Source: Acidovorax kalamii (GTDB taxonomy: Bacteria; Pseudomonadota; Gammaproteobacteria; Burkholderiales; Burkholderiaceae_C). From it: DNA of 64,000 nucleotides. Positions 62,483 through 64,000 of the stretch are shown here, piece by piece; within the stretch, counting starts at the first letter, position 1; each line of letters starts with the position of its first letter. Made by a program: the position numbers and the translations under genes. The notes under the pieces are model-generated. The model did no database searches and had not been told where the DNA came from. It saw only the letters and a list, made by a program, of their open reading frames with translations. Location of the stretch: contig NZ_NOIG01000004.1 in the NCBI RefSeq assembly GCF_002245625.1, forward strand, positions 620,001-684,000. Reading direction: 5' to 3'.

Positions 62483-62549
62483 AATTTGCTATAAAAATAA
62501 TAGCTTATAGCCTTTGATGGATAGGCGATGGGGGGTGATTTTGTTTGAT
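62483..62549 (-). repeat. Dispersed intergenic repeat, copy 6
   Basis: The plus strand shows TTTGCTATAAAAATAATAGC, then TTATAGCCTTTGATGG, then GATTTTGTTTGA; the minus strand has the standard block order. Lies between hpnC and sdaA. Confidence 0.55.
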
Positions 62550-62607
62550 TTTTAGGCTGGTGCAAGCGCGCGTGTCAGCGCGCCTTGTGGCCCATGAATC
62601 TTTCTTC

Positions 62608-63552
62608 TTACATCACCAGCGCGCGGCCCAGCATCACCACCCAGTCCCAGGCATGCAGGCGTGGGCGGGTGTGCAGGCTGCCGCCTTTGAGGGCCTCGAC
62701 CTTGTCGAGGATGCGCAAGCCGCCCTGCACCACCAGGCGCAGCTCCCAGCCCGCGCGGCCGGGCAGGCGGTGCACCAGGGGCGCGCCGCTGTACATGGTG
62801 GTGCGGGCCCAGTCGGCGCAGTCGGCAATCAGGCGCGCGTTCTCGCGCGTGCTTTGCAGGGCCAGCAGCTCGGCCTGGCAGGCGCCATGGGCAGCGCAGT
62901 CGGCGCGCGGCAGGTAGTGGCGGTGGCGGGGGATGTCCACCGACAGGTCCTGCCAGAAGTTGATGAGCTGCAACGCGGTGCAGATCGCATCGCTTTGCCG
63001 CAGCGCCTGCGCGTCGCCCACGCCATACAGGTGCAGCAGCAGGCGCCCCACGGGGTTGGCCGAGCGGCGGCAGTAGTCCAGCAGCTCGGCGCGGTCGGCG
63101 TAGCCTTCGGCATCGCGGGTTTTTTCCACATCCTGGGCAAAGGCACTGAGCAGGTCTTCGAGCAGCGGCACGGGCAGCTGGTGGCTGCGCAGCACGCCTT
63201 GCAGCGGCAGGAACACGCTGGCCCAGCGGGGCGAGGGCGGCTGGCCCTGGGCAATCGCGCGCAGATCGGCCAGGTAGGCCGCAAGGTCGGCCAGGCGGGC
63301 GGCCGGTGTGGCGTCACCTTCATCGGCAATGTCGTCGGCCGTGCGGGCAAAGGCGTAGATGGCGGCGATGGGCTGGCGCAGGTGGGGCGGGCACAGCAAC
63401 GAGGCGACGGGGAAGTTCTCGTAGTGCGTCACGGGGGGGGCTTGGACCATGGCGGGTGCAGGCGCAGTGGACGCACCGGCCGGAGCGGCAATGGGTGCGG
63501 CTGCCGGGGGAGTTGGGCTGTAGGGGTTGGAGGGGCTGTGGCGGTCGTTCAC
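62608..63552 (-). CDS. hpnC: Squalene synthase-like HpnC
   Basis: 314 residues of the squalene/phytoene synthase fold, preceded by about 38 Pro/Ala-rich residues. Motifs RTADDIADEGD near residue 70 and NFWQDLSVDIPRHRHYLP. HpnC turns presqualene diphosphate into hydroxysqualene. First of the hpn genes on this strand, separated from hpnD by sdaA and a binding-protein gene. A nearer internal ATG (MVQAPPVTHYENFPVA) could be the true start. Confidence 0.9.
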   Translation of the reverse strand: MNDRHSPSNPYSPTPPAAAPIAAPAGASTAPAPAMVQAPPVTHYENFPVASLLCPPHLRQPIAAIYAFARTADDIADEGDATPAARLADLAAYLADLRAIAQGQPPSPRWASVFLPLQGVLRSHQLPVPLLEDLLSAFAQDVEKTRDAEGYADRAELLDYCRRSANPVGRLLLHLYGVGDAQALRQSDAICTALQLINFWQDLSVDIPRHRHYLPRADCAAHGACQAELLALQSTRENARLIADCADWARTTMYSGAPLVHRLPGRAGWELRLVVQGGLRILDKVEALKGGSLHTRPRLHAWDWVVMLGRALVM

Positions 63553-63567
63553 ACCCCGGATTGTCGC

Positions 63568-63597
63568 TTGACAAGGTGGGGGCGCTTCTCATAGATT
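63568..63597 (+). promoter_or_regulatory. Sigma-70-type promoter of the RND adaptor gene
   Basis: TTGACA at 63568-63573, 18-base spacer, TAGATT at 63592-63597. The TetR-like palindrome overlaps the -10. Confidence 0.55.
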
Positions 63598-63618
63598 ACT
63601 AACCGGTCAGTCAGTAAT
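63595..63618 (+). promoter_or_regulatory. TetR/AcrR-type operator palindrome
   Basis: ATTACTAACCGG followed by TCAGTCAGTAAT: outer arms ATTACT and AGTAAT are complementary, and the inner ACCGG/CAGT parts partly so. Position over the -10 and start fits a repressor of an efflux operon. Confidence 0.65.
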
Positions 63619-63746
63619 CAAGAGCAATTCTTTTCAGGGACAAGGAGACTGGCCCCCATCCCGTTGCAGCGCAGGTCGCGAGGCCCGTGCTGCGCGTGCT
63701 GTTCCGTCGCTTCTTCCTTGTGGCCCTTTTTTTCACCGGATTTCCC

Positions 63747-64000
63747 ATGCGCACACCCTCCGCTTTGCGGCCCCTCCAACGGCAACCCCGGTTCTTGCTG
63801 GTGCTGGCCACCGCCTCTTTGCTGGCCGCCTGTTCGCGCCCCGCGCCGCCCGAGGAGCCGGTGCGCTCCGTCAAGCTGCTTACGGTGGGCGTGGGTGCGC
63901 TGCAGTCCAGCCTGGAGTATTCGGGCGAGGTGCGGGCGCGGGTCGAGTCGCGCCTGGGCTTTCGGGTGGCGGGCAAGATCGTCAAGCGCCAGGCCGAGCT
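63747..64000 (+). CDS. RND efflux periplasmic adaptor (partial)
   Basis: At least 84 residues, open at the window edge. Signal with lipobox LAAC near residue 30, then SVKLLTVGVGALQSSLEYSGEVRARVESRLGFRVAGKIVKR, the start of an AcrA/MexA-type membrane-fusion protein. This joins an inner-membrane RND pump to an outer-membrane channel. No ribosome site is obvious at this ATG; AAGGAGA at 63641-63647 is about 100 bases upstream. A longer in-frame GTG start is possible. Confidence 0.85.
   Translation, partial: MRTPSALRPLQRQPRFLLVLATASLLAACSRPAPPEEPVRSVKLLTVGVGALQSSLEYSGEVRARVESRLGFRVAGKIVKRQAE

Noticed and set aside
1..64000. CRISPR arrays, tRNA or rRNA genes, intact insertion sequences
   Set aside because: Looked for regularly spaced direct repeats, cloverleaf-type sequences and transposase motifs; none were seen, though a dedicated search would be more sensitive.

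Overview
The window reads as chromosome of a high-GC betaproteobacterium in the order Burkholderiales, most likely family Comamonadaceae (Acidovorax-like). This rests on several Bug/TctC-type binding proteins, two complete branched-chain-amino-acid-type (LIV) ABC transporters, codon use dominated by G/C third positions, hpnCDE squalene genes, and a dispersed intergenic element that I associate from memory with this family. I could not run a database search, so taxonomy and all family calls are by recognition.

Layout. 1-3.4 kb: partial response regulator divergent from a tctCBA tripartite transporter that ends in a clear terminator. 3.5-4.3 kb: a DUF2325 gene behind a Fur-like palindrome. 4.4-17.1 kb: the most striking locus. 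A PAS/sigma-54 activator is followed by clustered TTTCAGRCA half-sites and a -24/-12 promoter. That promoter precedes a LIV-type binding protein, a secreted PHB depolymerase, LIV-type ATPases and permeases, a lipoprotein 3-hydroxybutyrate oligomer hydrolase, a second binding protein and an alpha/beta hydrolase. Together they look like a unit for digesting environmental polyhydroxybutyrate outside the cytoplasm and importing the products. 17.2-23.5 kb: DM13 protein, glutaredoxin, then a tightly overlapping operon of lipocalin, renalase-like flavoprotein, DUF2256, DASH cryptochrome, Fe-S photolyase and SDR, probably a light or photodamage response unit. 23.7-27.1 kb: phosphotransferase, a ParD-like/methionine aminopeptidase pair, then a more AT-rich patch of unknown genes.

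27.1-37.6 kb: a XylR/DmpR-type activator divergent from an aldehyde dehydrogenase, coniferyl alcohol dehydrogenase (calA), an esterase and a second complete LIV-type ABC transporter. The intergenic region carries XylR-like upstream sites and a near-consensus sigma-54 promoter, so this looks like an inducible uptake and oxidation unit for phenylpropanoids or related aromatic alcohols. 37.7-44.7 kb: LysR regulator, methyltransferase, small envelope proteins, an exported carotenoid-oxygenase-family enzyme and two hydrolases. 44.7-46.9 kb: AT-rich unknown genes with one attC-like site. 46.9-52.7 kb: Lon-like protease, ferrochelatase, HAD hydrolase and DUF2189/DUF2788 membrane proteins. 52.8-57.5 kb: tctD-tctE-tctC, a small membrane protein and another Bug protein, with no tctA/tctB partner. 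57.6-63.6 kb: hpnC, hpnD and hpnE, split by sdaA and an amino-acid-binding protein. The window ends in a partial RND-type adaptor gene behind a TetR-like palindrome.

No rRNA, tRNA, CRISPR array or intact insertion sequence was seen.
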